Notes: generated from the letters alone by a model not told the origin. Positions 37,036 to 50,774 are shown, counted from the stretch's first letter. The stretch: DNA of 64,000 nucleotides from Streptomonospora alba (GCF_000826685.1 NZ_JROO01000042.1:1-64000), one strand, 5' to 3'. Translations and numbers: made by a program.

Positions 37036-39195
37036 TCAGGCCTTCTCCTTGTGCTCCTCTTCGCTCGCAGCGGCGTCGGGCTTGACCGAGCGCAGCAGCA
37101 GCTGGGAGACGTCGACGACCTCCAGCGACTCCTTGGCCTCGCCGGCGGACTTCTTCTCGTTGATGGCGTCGCCCAGCATCACCTGGCAGAACGGGCAGGC
37201 GGTCGAAACCGTGTCGGGGTCGGTCGTCAGCGCCTCGTCGACCCGCTCGGTGTTGATCCGCTTGCCGATGCGCTCCTCCATCCACATGCGCGCGCCGCCC
37301 GCGCCGCAGCAGAAGCCGCGCTCCTTGTGCCTGTGCATCTCCTTGGTGGTGATGCCGGGCACCTGCTCCATGATCTCCCGCGGCGGCGTGTAGACCTTGT
37401 TGTGCCGGCCCAGGAAGCAGGGGTCGTGGTAGGTGATGTTCTCCTCGATGGGCTGGACCGGGGTGAGCCGGCCCTCGTCGACCAGCTGGGCCAGCAGCTG
37501 GCTGTGGTGGACGACGTCGTACTCGCCGCCCAACTGCGGGTACTCGTTGCCCAGCGTGTTGAAGCAGTGCGGGCAGCTGGCCACGATCTTGGTGACGCCC
37601 GCCTCGTTGAGCGTCTCGACGTTCTGCTGGGCCAGCATCTGGAAGACGTACTCCATGCCCAGGCGCCGGGCGGGGTCGCCGGTGCAGGCCTCCATACCGC
37701 CCAGGACCGCGAACTTCACGCCGGCCATGTGCAGCAGCTCGGCGATGGCCTTGGTGGTCTTCTTGGCGCGGTCCTCCAGCGCACCGGCGCAGCCCACCCA
37801 GAACAGGTACTCGGTGCCCTCGGGGAGCCGGTCCTCGACGACGGGGACCTCGAAGTCGAGCTCGGCCATCCAGTCCATGCGCCGGTCCTCGGCCATGCCC
37901 CACGGGTTGCCCTTGTTCTCCAGGTTCTTGAGCAGGGTGTTGGCCTCGGAGGGGAAGCTGGACTCGATCATCACCTGGTAGCGGCGCATGTCCATGATGT
38001 GGTCGATGTGCTCGATGTCGACCGGGCACTGCTCGACGCACGCGCCGCAGTTGGTGCAGGACCACAGCACGTCGGGGTGGATGATGCCCCCTTCCTCCTC
38101 GGTGCCCACGAGGGGCTGGCCGAGCAGGGAGAGGACGTCGTCGTGGATGTCGGGCGTCTCCTCTGTGACGCCCTGCATCAGGTAGGGCGCCTTGGCATAG
38201 GCGTGGTCACGCAGGTCCATGACCAGCTTCTTGGGCGAGAGCGGCTTGCCCGTGTTCCAGGCCGGGCACTGCGACTGGCAGCGGCCGCACTCGGTGCAGG
38301 TGGAGAAGTCGAGCAGGCCCTTCCAGGTGAAGTCCTCGACCTTGCCGACACCGAAGGGGTCCTCGTCGGGGTCGGCCTCCTCGAAGTCCAGCGGCTTCGT
38401 GCCGGACTTGTCCATCATCGGCTTGAGGCCGCCCAGCGCGGGACCGCCCTCGGGGTCGCGCTTGAAGTAGATGTTGAACGGCGCGGTGAAGCGGTGCCAT
38501 CCGATGCCCATGGTCAGCACCGCGGCCAGGACCATGAAGAACATCCAGGAGATGATCAGCTTGAACGCGGCGACCAGAGCCAGAGCCGGCTCGCTCGCGG
38601 GCAGCACGGCGCCCAGCGCATGCGAGATCGGCGTGGCCCATACGGGGAAGGGGAAATCGGCCATCGCGACCTTGAAGCCGCGGATCACGAAGATGGCGAC
38701 CAGCAGCGCGACGATGTAGGCCTCGACGTAGTAGGCCGTCCAGTGCACGGAGTTGGCGAAGCGGGAGTCGCGCCCGCGGCGGCGCGGCCCGGCGATCTGG
38801 CGGTAGAGGGCCAGCCCCACGATGGCGATCAGCCCCAGTGCCGCGATCAGCTCGATGGCCAGTCCGTAGACCGTCCAGTCGTGGATCAGCGGCAGGTGGA
38901 AGTGCGGGTCCCACACTTCGCCGTGGGCCTCGGCCACGGTGAACACCAGCAGCGGGAAGGACACCATCACGAACCAGTGGGCGACGCCCACCCACGGCCG
39001 CTTGAGCATCCTGGTGTGCCCGAGCACCTCGAGCAGCGTGGTCGTCAGTCGCCGGCCGAAGGGCCCCGTGCGCTCGCTTTCCACCGGTCGGCCCAGACGC
39101 ATGGTCCGCACCATCCGGCTGATGCCGAACGCGAACATCGCGACCCCGACCACGGCGAAGAGGGTCGTGATGATCCCCAGAACGATGTAGAGCAT
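37036..39195 (-). CDS. etfD: EtfD-like membrane Fe-S oxidoreductase
   Basis: A 719-residue membrane enzyme homologous to mycobacterial Rv0338c (EtfD), thought to pass electrons from ETF to menaquinone during fatty-acid oxidation. Five or six N-terminal transmembrane segments with His residues fitting heme b (residues 1-250) resemble the NarI/HdrE fold. Two 4Fe-4S clusters follow: CTECGRCQSQCP (near 298) and CTNCGACVEQCP (near 382). Two CCG domains follow, with CPHCFNTLGNEYP, HDPCFLGRHN, FCCGAGGARMWMEE and ACPFCQVMLGDA. ATG at 39195 has GGGAGG upstream. An operator-like site is found 64 bp upstream and repeated before the acyl-CoA dehydrogenase gene. The heterodisulfide reductase name sometimes used is misleading. 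Confidence 0.9.
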   Translation of the reverse strand: MLYIVLGIITTLFAVVGVAMFAFGISRMVRTMRLGRPVESERTGPFGRRLTTTLLEVLGHTRMLKRPWVGVAHWFVMVSFPLLVFTVAEAHGEVWDPHFHLPLIHDWTVYGLAIELIAALGLIAIVGLALYRQIAGPRRRGRDSRFANSVHWTAYYVEAYIVALLVAIFVIRGFKVAMADFPFPVWATPISHALGAVLPASEPALALVAAFKLIISWMFFMVLAAVLTMGIGWHRFTAPFNIYFKRDPEGGPALGGLKPMMDKSGTKPLDFEEADPDEDPFGVGKVEDFTWKGLLDFSTCTECGRCQSQCPAWNTGKPLSPKKLVMDLRDHAYAKAPYLMQGVTEETPDIHDDVLSLLGQPLVGTEEEGGIIHPDVLWSCTNCGACVEQCPVDIEHIDHIMDMRRYQVMIESSFPSEANTLLKNLENKGNPWGMAEDRRMDWMAELDFEVPVVEDRLPEGTEYLFWVGCAGALEDRAKKTTKAIAELLHMAGVKFAVLGGMEACTGDPARRLGMEYVFQMLAQQNVETLNEAGVTKIVASCPHCFNTLGNEYPQLGGEYDVVHHSQLLAQLVDEGRLTPVQPIEENITYHDPCFLGRHNKVYTPPREIMEQVPGITTKEMHRHKERGFCCGAGGARMWMEERIGKRINTERVDEALTTDPDTVSTACPFCQVMLGDAINEKKSAGEAKESLEVVDVSQLLLRSVKPDAAASEEEHKEKA

Positions 39196-39258
39196 CGCCC
39201 GCGGCCTCCCATCCTGCTGTCGTGCCCCGATGCGCCACACATCGGAGGTCCCCCGCAT

Positions 39259-39273
39259 GTTACTAGCCGGTAA
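39259..39273 (-). promoter_or_regulatory. Operator-like site shared with fadE gene
   Basis: GTTACTAGCCGGTAA on the plus strand, an imperfect palindrome (TTAC ... GTAA), lies 64 bp upstream of the etfD-like start. Near-identical copies occur before the acyl-CoA dehydrogenase gene (49279-49316). TetR regulators of fatty-acid oxidation bind sites of this length; the identity of the regulator is not known. Confidence 0.6.
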
Positions 39274-39635
39274 TGGCGACTGGGTCCGTCGCCCCTGGCA
39301 TGGACGCTTAGGCCGCGGCCTCCCAACGGTAGGCGACAACGGGCCGCCGCGAATCGGCGGGTTCACCTGCACCGCGACGGCGGCGCGCGGCGCGCTCCCG
39401 CCTCCATCATCGCCCGCGCGCCCGCGAGTTCGGACCGGGCTCGCCGCGCCGGTGTGAGCAGCCCCACCTTCCCGGCTTCCCGTCCTGCGTCCCAGCGCGC
39501 GACCCCCGAGTCCCGCCCGTTCCGGCCCTGAGGGCCCCCTGAACTCTCCCCGAGACCGCCCGGACATCCCGGGATCGGCAGGCCGCGGCGGGAACAAACG
39601 CCGTGGTCCCGGCCGTTGTAGAGGCGACAACAGGC

Positions 39636-39656
39636 GTTGAGTCGGCGTGACTCAAG
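39636..39656. promoter_or_regulatory. HAIR site 1 (HspR operator)
   Basis: GTTGAGT-N7-ACTCAAG matches the HspR-associated inverted repeat consensus CTTGAGT-N7-ACTCAAG at 13 of 14 arm positions. It lies just upstream of the dnaK -35. Confidence 0.88.
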
Positions 39657-39660
39657 TGAT

Positions 39661-39689
39661 TTGACAGTAGACGAGCCGCGAAGCAAACT
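39661..39689 (+). promoter_or_regulatory. dnaK operon promoter
   Basis: TTGACA (39661-39666), 17 bp, then CAAACT (39684-39689). The -10 lies beside the second HAIR site and the -35 beside the first, so HspR can block polymerase from both sides. Confidence 0.7.
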
Positions 39690-39708
39690 TACGTCTGTAA
39701 GACTCAAC
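39688..39708. promoter_or_regulatory. HAIR site 2 (HspR operator)
   Basis: CTTACGT-N7-ACTCAAC matches the HAIR consensus with one good and one degenerate arm (11 of 14). It overlaps the expected transcription start of the dnaK operon. Confidence 0.65.
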
Positions 39709-39728
39709 TCTGACGGAGGAACGAACTC

Positions 39729-41576
<1,848 letters not shown>

Positions 41577-41610
41577 TCGGCCGAGAGGCAAGGCAAGGGA
41601 GGCGCAGCCA

Positions 41611-42342
41611 ATGGCGCTGCCGGAGAACGACAACGGCGAGGAGCAGCAGGGACCGGTGATCCGCGACAGGCGGCGTATCGATCCTGAGACCGGCGAGCTC
41701 CGCACGCCTGAGGAGGACGAGGGCACCGCCCCCGACTCCCCCGAAACCCCGGTCGATGCCGGAGACGCCGGCGAGGAGCCCGTGGTCATCGACGAGACCG
41801 CCGAGGGCGGCGAGCTCCTCAAGGCCCGCGAGCAGGTCGCGGAGTTGACCAGCGACCTCAAGCGGACCCAGGCGGAATACGCCAACTACCGCAAGCGCGT
41901 CGAGCGCGACAGGGCGGCCCTGCGCGAGCAGGTCACCGCCCAGGTGGTGGGCGACCTCCTGCCGATCCTCGACGACATCGGTCGGGCTCGCGAGCACGAC
42001 GAGCTCAACGGCGGATTCAAGTCCGTCGGCGAGTCCCTGGAGGCGCTGGTCACCAAGCTCGGGCTGAGGAAGTACGGCGATCAGGGCGACGAGTTCGACC
42101 CGAACGTCCACGAGGCCCTGACCATGGTGCCCTCACCCGACGCCACGGTTCCCACGGTGATCGAGGTCTTCCAGCCCGGCTACACCATCGGCGAGCGGGT
42201 TCTGCGCCCGGCACGCGTGGTGGTCGCCGGACCTGGGGACGATGCCGCTGAGGCGCCGGCATCGGCCGAGTCCGGCGAGTCGGGCGCCTCCGGCGGGGAG
42301 CCCGGTTCCGAGTCCTCCGGCGGGACCGGCGAGGACAACTAG
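41611..42342 (+). CDS. grpE: GrpE nucleotide exchange factor
   Basis: A 243-residue exchange factor that releases ADP from DnaK. A long disordered, acidic N-terminus (to about residue 70) precedes the coiled coil (LKAREQVAELTSDLKRTQAEYANYRKRVERDRAA) and the C-terminal beta domain with NVHEALTMVPS and VFQPGYTIGERVLRPARVVVA. The Gly/Ser/Glu-rich tail is not conserved. It starts 34 bp after dnaK. A hairpin follows it before dnaJ. Confidence 0.98.
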   Translation: MALPENDNGEEQQGPVIRDRRRIDPETGELRTPEEDEGTAPDSPETPVDAGDAGEEPVVIDETAEGGELLKAREQVAELTSDLKRTQAEYANYRKRVERDRAALREQVTAQVVGDLLPILDDIGRAREHDELNGGFKSVGESLEALVTKLGLRKYGDQGDEFDPNVHEALTMVPSPDATVPTVIEVFQPGYTIGERVLRPARVVVAGPGDDAAEAPASAESGESGASGGEPGSESSGGTGEDN

Positions 42343-42353
42343 CAGTACCCGGG

Positions 42354-42380
42354 CCCCGGGCGCCTCCGCGGCGCCCGGGG
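42354..42380 (+). terminator. Hairpin between grpE and dnaJ
   Basis: CCCCGGGCGCC (42354-42364) pairs with GGCGCCCGGGG (42370-42380), 11 bp and a 5-nt loop, 11 bp after the grpE stop inside the operon. There is no U tract. It may trim or attenuate the message and lower dnaJ and hspR relative to dnaK, rather than stop transcription. Confidence 0.5.
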
Positions 42381-42475
42381 CACGCGGCCACCGGGCCGTC
42401 CACCGCGGCGGAGTGCGGAGGACCGGCTCCCGGGGACATCGGACCTAGAGCGCGAAGCGGGAGAAGGCAACGTCG

Positions 42476-43642
42476 ATGAGCACGAAGGACTACCTCGAGA
42501 AGGACTATTACAAGGTCCTCGGAGTCTCAAAGACCGCCTCGCAGGACGAGATCAAGCAGTCCTATCGCAAGCTCGCGCGCGAGAACCACCCCGACGCCAA
42601 CACCGGCGACCCCAAGGCCGAGGAGCGCTTCAAGGAGATCTCCGAGGCTTACAACGTGCTCAGCGATGAGAAGCGGCGCAAGGAGTACGACGACGCCCGT
42701 TCGCTCTTCGGCGGCTCCTACCGGCCCGGCGGCGGAAACACCGGCGCCGGCGGCTTCGACCTGGGCGACCTGTTCGGCCAGGGCCAAGGCGCCCCGACCG
42801 GTGGCGGCGGCGGGGGCGAGCGGCTGAGCGACCTGTTCGGCGGACTTTTCGGCGGGCGCGGCCGAACCACGACGCAGCCCCGGCGCGGGACGGACATCGA
42901 GACCGAGACACGGCTGACCTTCAGCGAGGCCGCCACCGGGGTCACCCGTTCGTTCCAACTCAGCAGCGACGCCGCATGCCCCACCTGCAGGGGCACCGGC
43001 GCGAAGGCGGGTACCGCGCCGCGGGTGTGCCCGAACTGCTCGGGCACCGGCCACGAGAACCGGAACCTGGGCGGGTTCTCGCTCTCGGAGCCCTGCAGCG
43101 AGTGCAAGGGGCGCGGCCTGGTGGTCGACGACCCCTGCCCCACCTGCAGCGGCAGCGGACGCGGCAAGAGCACCCGTACGATCCAGGCCCGGATCCCCGC
43201 AGGCGTCTCCGACGGCCAGCGGATCCGGCTCAAGGGAAAAGGCGCGCCGGGCGAGCACGGTGGACCGGCCGGAGACCTCTATGTGGTGGTACATGTGCAG
43301 GCGCACCCCGTGTTCGGCAAGTCCGGTGACAACCTGACGATCACCGTTCCTGTGACCTTCCCCGAGGCCGCACTCGGCGCCGACGTGCGGGTGCCGACGC
43401 TCAACGGCCTTCCCGTCACCGTCAAGATCCCGCCGGGCACTCCCAACGGCCGCACCTTCCGGGTCCGCGGCAAGGGCGCGACCAGGCGCGACGGCACGGC
43501 GGGCGACATGCTGGTGACCGTCGACGTGGCGGTGCCGGATCGCCTCAACGACGAGGCGCGCGAGGCACTGGAGAAGTTCCGTGCCGCGACCGCGGACCAA
43601 GACCCGCGCAGTGGTCTGGAGACGCGCGCGAAGGGGATGTGA
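42476..43642 (+). CDS. dnaJ: DnaJ co-chaperone (type I Hsp40)
   Basis: A 388-residue J-protein. The J domain (residues 8-75) has the HPD motif in ENHPDANTGDP. A Gly/Phe-rich segment follows (residues 85-130), then four CxxCxGxG zinc repeats, CPTCRGTG, CPNCSGTG, CSECKGRG and CPTCSGSG (about residues 168-230), and the C-terminal client-binding domain. It stimulates the DnaK ATPase and presents clients. It overlaps the following hspR region by the sequence ATGTGA. Confidence 0.98.
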   Translation: MSTKDYLEKDYYKVLGVSKTASQDEIKQSYRKLARENHPDANTGDPKAEERFKEISEAYNVLSDEKRRKEYDDARSLFGGSYRPGGGNTGAGGFDLGDLFGQGQGAPTGGGGGGERLSDLFGGLFGGRGRTTTQPRRGTDIETETRLTFSEAATGVTRSFQLSSDAACPTCRGTGAKAGTAPRVCPNCSGTGHENRNLGGFSLSEPCSECKGRGLVVDDPCPTCSGSGRGKSTRTIQARIPAGVSDGQRIRLKGKGAPGEHGGPAGDLYVVVHVQAHPVFGKSGDNLTITVPVTFPEAALGADVRVPTLNGLPVTVKIPPGTPNGRTFRVRGKGATRRDGTAGDMLVTVDVAVPDRLNDEAREALEKFRAATADQDPRSGLETRAKGM

Positions 43643-43647
43643 ATGTC

Positions 43648-44070
43648 ATGACCGATCGGGGACTGGGCGACGATATCCCGGTCTATGTGATCTCGGTGGC
43701 CGCTGAGCTGTCCGGACTGCATCCGCAGACCCTGCGCCAGTACGACCGGCTCGGCCTGGTTTCGCCGGGCCGGGCGACCGGGCGGGGCAGGCGCTATTCG
43801 ATGCGCGACATACGGACTCTGCGGGAGGTGCAGCGGCTCTCCCAGGAGGAGGGCATCAACCTCGCCGGGATCAAGCGCATCCTCGAGCTGGAGGACGAAG
43901 TGGAGAAGCTGCGCGAGCACGTGTTCCATCTGCGAAACGAGCTCGACGCGGCCCGGTCGGCGGTGGCGCGGCGCTCCGGCGGCGAGACCGGCGGAGGCGA
44001 GCTGCTGCCGGTGCGGCGCGCCCGCGTGACGATCTTCAACACGTCGCCTCCGCCCGAGCAGGACCAGTAG
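43648..44070 (+). CDS. hspR: HspR, heat-shock repressor of MerR type
   Basis: A 140-residue MerR-like repressor that binds HAIR sites and needs DnaK as a co-repressor. The winged helix-turn-helix is [53 protein letters not shown] (residues 10-62), followed by a coiled coil ([19 protein letters not shown]) and a Gly-rich tail. ATG at 43648 has AAGGGG 11 nt upstream; a GTG at 43639 overlaps the dnaJ stop. Feedback: HspR represses the operon that encodes it. Confidence 0.95.
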   Translation: MTDRGLGDDIPVYVISVAAELSGLHPQTLRQYDRLGLVSPGRATGRGRRYSMRDIRTLREVQRLSQEEGINLAGIKRILELEDEVEKLREHVFHLRNELDAARSAVARRSGGETGGGELLPVRRARVTIFNTSPPPEQDQ

Positions 44071-44086
44071 CCGACCGCACACCGTC

Positions 44087-44112
44087 GCACCGGCCGCCGC
44101 AGCGGCCGGTGC
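44087..44112 (+). terminator. Terminator after hspR
   Basis: GCACCGGCCGC (44087-44097) pairs perfectly with 44102-44112 around CGCA, 17 bp after the hspR stop. It separates the dnaK operon from clpB. Confidence 0.7.
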
Positions 44113-44230
44113 GGAGGGCCTGTGTTCGAAGCACCGATCCCGCGGCGGCCCCGCCGGCGGGCGTCACTCTTCCAGGCCGCGAAACACGATCCACAACCGC
44201 ATAGCGATCGCTCGAAGGGGGCGGCGACGC

Positions 44231-46843
<2,613 letters not shown>

Positions 46844-46879
46844 CGGCCGGGCTCCGCGCAGCGGGCACACCGGGCTCAG

Positions 46880-46909
46880 CGGCCCCGGCGGCGTGCGCCG
46901 CCGGGGCCG
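46880..46909 (+). terminator. Terminator after clpB
   Basis: CGGCCCCGGCGGC (46880-46892) pairs perfectly with 46897-46909 around a 4-nt loop, 37 bp after the clpB stop. It could also serve the convergent DUF6458 gene. Confidence 0.75.
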
Positions 46910-46977
46910 TCGTCGCTTCGGGGGCTTCCTCGGTTCCGAGCGTAGGTCGCCGCGCCGGTCGGCGCGGCGCCCCGGTG

Positions 46978-47187
46978 TCAGATCACGTCGGAGTCGTCCT
47001 GGATCGGTTTCCGGGTGCGGTCGCGGCGGAGCATCATCAGGGCGAGGGTCAGCACGACCACCGCCACTCCGGCGACCATCAGGATCATGCCGATGGCGTC
47101 CAGGTCGAGCCCGGCGATATCGGTGGTGATGCCGTACGAGAGCACCGCCCCGATGACCACCAGGAAGATGCCGAGTCCTATTCCCAT
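46978..47187 (-). CDS. DUF6458-like small membrane protein
   Basis: A 69-residue protein with two transmembrane helices: MGIGLGIFLVVIGAVLSYGIT and MILMVAGVAVVVLTLALMML, split by a short acidic loop (TDIAGLDLDAIG). The Arg/Lys tail faces the cytoplasm. This matches the short DUF6458 family common in actinobacteria, with no known function. It is convergent with clpB. Confidence 0.88.
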   Translation of the reverse strand: MGIGLGIFLVVIGAVLSYGITTDIAGLDLDAIGMILMVAGVAVVVLTLALMMLRRDRTRKPIQDDSDVI

Positions 47188-47410
47188 TTGGCTTCCTCCG
47201 CACCGCTCACGTTGGGCTCACGTCAATTACCTCTACCCGTTCGAGCGCTCGGCATCCCACAATCCCCGCTCCTCACCGGATCCGGTCAGGGTGTGCCCGG
47301 ACACACGACGGCCCGGTGCGCAAGGGTCGTGCGCACCGGGCCGCGGATGCCGGGGCGGGATCGCCGCGCCGGAGCGAGGGGGCCTCCGGTCTATCGGAGG
47401 GGCCGGGCTC

Positions 47411-49234
47411 TTAGAACGCCGACTCGGGGACCTCCATCAGGTCCGCGTCGACGTTCTCGGCGATCTCGCGCTCGGTTGCCAGGCGCGGGAGGATCTGCTC
47501 GGCGAAGAAGGCGGCGGCCGCGATCTTGCCGGTGTAGAAGTCGCGGTCGGAACCCTCGGCGCCATCGAGCGCGTTCAGGGCCACCTCGGCCTGGCGCAGC
47601 AGCAGCCAGCCCAGCACCAGGTCGCCGGCGCTCATCAGCAACCGGGTGGTGTTCAGCCCGACCTTGTAGATCTCCTCGGTCTGCTCGGCCGAGCGCATCA
47701 GGTCGCCGACCATGTGCTCGACCATCTTCTCGACGTTGCCGGCGGCATCGGCCAGGGCCGCGCGCTCCTGCTTGAGGCGCCCGTTGCCGGCCTCGCCCTC
47801 GGCGAACGCCTTGATCTCGCCGACGAGGCGGCCGAAGGCCTCGCCGTTGTTCTTGACGATCTTGCGGAAGAAGAAGTCCTGCGCCTGGATCGCCGTGGTG
47901 CCCTCGTAGAGGGTGTCGATCTTGGCGTCGCGGATGTACTGCTCGATCGGGTACTCCTGCAGGTACCCGGAGCCGCCCAGGGTCTGCAGCGACTCCGACA
48001 GCAGCGCGTAGGAGCGCTCGGAGCCCACACCCTTGACGATGGGCAGCAGCAGGTCGTTGAGCGCGTCGGTGTCGCTGTAGTCGGCACCCTCGTGCTGGGC
48101 GATCTGCACCGCGTCCTGCTGGGTGGCCGTGTAGAGAACCAGGGCCCGCAGCGCCTCGGCGTAGGCCTTCTGGGTCATCAGGCTGCGGCGCACGTCGGGG
48201 TGCTGGGTGATCGGCACGCGCGGCGCGGTCTTGTCGGCCTGCTTGGCGAGGTCGGCGCCCTGCTTGCGCTCCTTGGCGTACTCCAGCGCGTTGAGGTAGC
48301 CGGTGGAGAGCGTGGCGATGGCCTTGGTCCCGACCATCATCCGGGCGTGCTCGATGACCAGGAACATCTGCCGGATGCCGTCGTGCTTGTCGCCGACGAG
48401 GTAGCCGATGGCCGGGTGCTTGGCACCGAAGGTCAACTCGCAGGTGGTGGAGGCCTTAAGGCCCATCTTGTGCTCGACGTTGGTGACGTAGGCGCCGTTG
48501 CGCTCGCCCAGGGAGCCGTCCTCGTTGACGAGGTACTTGGGTACCAGGAACAGCGAGAGGCCCTTCGTGCCCGGCTTGGCGCCCTCGGGGCGCGCCAGGA
48601 CCAGGTGGAAGATGTTCTCGGTCATGTCCTGCTCGGCGGAGGTGATGAAGCGCTTCACCCCGTCGATGTGCCAGGTGCCGTCTCCCTGGTCGACGGCCTT
48701 CGTGCGGCCGGCGCCGACGTCGGAGCCCGCGTCGGGCTCGGTGAGCACCATGGTGGCGCCCCAGCCGCGCTCGATCGCCTGCTCGGCGAAGCGCTTCTGG
48801 TCGTCGTTGCCCTCTTGGTAGAGGATCTTGGCGAAGCCGGGGCCGGCGGAGTACATGTGCACGGCCGGGTTGGCGCCCAGGATCAACTCGGAGGCGGCCC
48901 AGGCCAGCGAGCGGGGGGCGTTGAGGCCGCCGAGCTCCTGAGGAAGGTCGAGGTTGTACCAGCCGGCGTCCATATAAGCCTTGTAGGACTTCTTGAGGCT
49001 CTCGGGCACCGTGACGCTGTTGGTCGAGGGGTCGAACACCGGCGGATTGCGGTCGGAGTCCTCGAAGGACTCGGCGACGACGCCGGTCGCCAACCGGTTG
49101 ACCTCCTCGAGGATGGTGCGGGCCGTGTCCTCGTCCAGCTCCTCGAACGGGCCGCTACCCAGCACGTCCTGGCGCTTGAAGACCTCGAAGAGGTTGAACT
49201 CGAGGTCACGGAGATTGCTCTGGTAATGCGACAT
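47411..49234 (-). CDS. FadE5-like acyl-CoA dehydrogenase
   Basis: A 607-residue flavoprotein of the long FadE5/AidB-like branch, which removes two hydrogens from acyl-CoA at C2-C3. The acyl-CoA dehydrogenase core includes [19 protein letters not shown] (FAD binding), the helical bundle, and the C-terminal extension [37 protein letters not shown] with the catalytic-type Glu in YEGTT. ATG at 49234 is natural; the 13-codon extension lacks support. Upstream is a duplicated operator-like motif that also precedes the etfD-like gene, consistent with joint control of beta-oxidation. Confidence 0.93.
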   Translation of the reverse strand: MSHYQSNLRDLEFNLFEVFKRQDVLGSGPFEELDEDTARTILEEVNRLATGVVAESFEDSDRNPPVFDPSTNSVTVPESLKKSYKAYMDAGWYNLDLPQELGGLNAPRSLAWAASELILGANPAVHMYSAGPGFAKILYQEGNDDQKRFAEQAIERGWGATMVLTEPDAGSDVGAGRTKAVDQGDGTWHIDGVKRFITSAEQDMTENIFHLVLARPEGAKPGTKGLSLFLVPKYLVNEDGSLGERNGAYVTNVEHKMGLKASTTCELTFGAKHPAIGYLVGDKHDGIRQMFLVIEHARMMVGTKAIATLSTGYLNALEYAKERKQGADLAKQADKTAPRVPITQHPDVRRSLMTQKAYAEALRALVLYTATQQDAVQIAQHEGADYSDTDALNDLLLPIVKGVGSERSYALLSESLQTLGGSGYLQEYPIEQYIRDAKIDTLYEGTTAIQAQDFFFRKIVKNNGEAFGRLVGEIKAFAEGEAGNGRLKQERAALADAAGNVEKMVEHMVGDLMRSAEQTEEIYKVGLNTTRLLMSAGDLVLGWLLLRQAEVALNALDGAEGSDRDFYTGKIAAAAFFAEQILPRLATEREIAENVDADLMEVPESAF

Positions 49235-49278
49235 GGGCGCGCTCCGCTTGTCCGGGCCGCTGTGTGTGCACACGCGAT

Positions 49279-49316
49279 CTACTGACTAGTAACAAGACTA
49301 GGTTACTACCCGGTAG
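49279..49316 (-). promoter_or_regulatory. Two operator-like sites upstream of fadE
   Basis: GTTACTAGTCAGTAG (minus strand, 49279-49293) and GTTACTACCCGGTAG (plus strand, 49302-49316) face each other, and together form the 7-bp perfect inverted repeat TAGTAAC-N8-GTTACTA (49287-49308). Each copy closely matches GTTACTAGCCGGTAA at 39259-39273 before the etfD-like gene. They lie 45-82 bp upstream of the acyl-CoA dehydrogenase start. Confidence 0.65.
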
Positions 49317-49901
49317 CAGTGGTCGCCAGCGCCCGCCGCCTACCGTTCGGAGAGAGTCCTCTCACCCAGCGGATCACCCCAGGCCGACCGCGCTTCCGAT
49401 GGGGAGCCCGCCGGAAACCGTCCGCGGCCGCCATCACGGCAGGCCGCGGCGAGGAGGATTTCAGCGCGAAGCGCACCGGTGCCGCCTGCGCAGCCTCTTC
49501 GGTGGCTTGGCAGGAGCACCGCAGCCGGAACGACGGCTCGATGCGGGACTCCTCGGCCGGGGCGGCCGATGCGATGCGGGCCTGATCGACGGCCGGCACC
49601 GCCTGCTGTACGCGCAGCGGCCTGGCCGGCGCCCCCCGGGGCAGTTCCAGCTCCGGCTGGGAGTTCTCCGCCGCGCGGGGACCTTCGAGGCGGCGCGGTT
49701 CACCGGCGGGAGAGCGGACTTCTCCGCGTCGTGCACCGGCCGGACGGTGGGCTTCGCCGAAGGTGGGGACAGCCCGGCCAAGGGCAGGCGTTTCGACGGT
49801 CCGCCGCATACCGCCGAGGAGGTACGGGTGCGGCGCTGCTGCCGCCCGAACGGGAGGCGCCCCCGCCAGGGCGGCGCATCGGCAAGGGCGGCGGGCTCCG
49901 G
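49317..49901. other. Gene-poor region with a degraded repeat-protein remnant
   Basis: About 590 bp between the fadE promoter and the LLM oxidoreductase gene, with no intact gene. Several open frames cross it but none has a start with a ribosome site. The section 49630-49790 retains a piece of a repeat protein (separate entry). Confidence 0.45.
49630..49790 (+). pseudogene. Possible remnant of a FxxxxFTGG-type repeat protein
   Basis: In one plus-strand frame the stretch GTFEAARFTGGRADFSA, then GRTVGFAEG, has the spaced aromatic/Gly pattern of pentapeptide-like repeat proteins with units such as ATFSGGTVDFS. The adjacent frame upstream carries SGWEFSAAR, so the repeat appears to continue across a frameshift. 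Too little remains to name a family, and the interpretation is tentative. Confidence 0.3.
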
Positions 49902-50774
49902 TCAGGTGAGCAGCGGGCGGACCTCCTCAGCGGCGAACCGCACGAAGCCCTCGGGATCCGGCTCGTCGGCGGTGGGCTGGAGGACGACGGTGTCGGCTCC
50001 GGCATCCGCGCGGCGCCGGACGGCGCGGGCGACGGCGGCCGCATCCCCGGACACCGCGACGTCCGGCACCGACGCGATCCCCTCGTGGTCGAGCTCGACC
50101 GCCAGCCGCTCGCCGGAACCCGGCCCGGTCGCGGTGAGGAGGTAGGACACCACGCGGTGGTCGTCGGTCCGCCCCGCTTCCGCGCGGGCCTCGTCGATCC
50201 GCTGCCGGGCCCGCCGCACCTCGTCGGGTCCGGCTGTGCAGTCGAGAACGGTCCCGTCCGCCCTGCTGCCCGCCAGGTCGATCGTGCGCGGGCCGCGTGC
50301 ACCGGCGAGGATCGGGGCGCGGGTGGCGGGCGGCCAGTCGAGGGCGACGTCGTCGAGGCGGACGTAGCGGCCCTCGGTCGTGACGCGCTCGCCCCGCAGC
50401 AGCGCCCGCAGCGCCGTAAGGTGCTCCTCCAGCAGTGTCATGGGCGACGCCGCCTTCCGGCCGACCTGGGCCATCCAGTCCTGGACGCCGTGGCCGACGG
50501 CGAGCGTGACGCGGTCAGGGAACAGGCGGTACAGCGTGGCCGCCTCCATGGCGGTCAGCGCCACGTTGCGCAGCGGGACGGGGAGCAGGCCGACCCCGAT
50601 CCGCAGGCGCTCACTCCAGGCCAGGGCCGCGGAGGCCGCGGCGATACCGCTCTCCAGAAAGCAGTCCTCCCACAGCCACAACTCCTCCAGGCCCGCGTCC
50701 TCCGCCGCCCGGACCACGGGGCGGAGGCGTTCAGGGGGAAGCTGAGGCCGGAACACGGCTCCGAGGGTGGTCAT
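49902..50774 (-). CDS. LLM-class flavin/F420-dependent oxidoreductase
   Basis: A 290-residue luciferase-like monooxygenase-fold protein. Hallmarks are GAVFRPQLPPERLRPVVRAAEDAGLEELWLWEDCFLE, ASAALAWSERLRIGVGLLPVPLRNVALTAMEAATLYRLFPDRVTLAVGHGVQDWM, and PILAGARGPRTIDLAGSRADGTVL. Such proteins in actinobacteria usually use F420. The substrate is unknown. ATG at 50774 has an AGGAACGGGGG stretch just upstream. Confidence 0.92.
   Translation of the reverse strand: MTTLGAVFRPQLPPERLRPVVRAAEDAGLEELWLWEDCFLESGIAAASAALAWSERLRIGVGLLPVPLRNVALTAMEAATLYRLFPDRVTLAVGHGVQDWMAQVGRKAASPMTLLEEHLTALRALLRGERVTTEGRYVRLDDVALDWPPATRAPILAGARGPRTIDLAGSRADGTVLDCTAGPDEVRRARQRIDEARAEAGRTDDHRVVSYLLTATGPGSGERLAVELDHEGIASVPDVAVSGDAAAVARAVRRRADAGADTVVLQPTADEPDPEGFVRFAAEEVRPLLT

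Noticed and set aside
46978-47187. Phage holin for the 69-residue two-helix protein
   Set aside because: No phage genes nearby, and the sequence matches the DUF6458 type.
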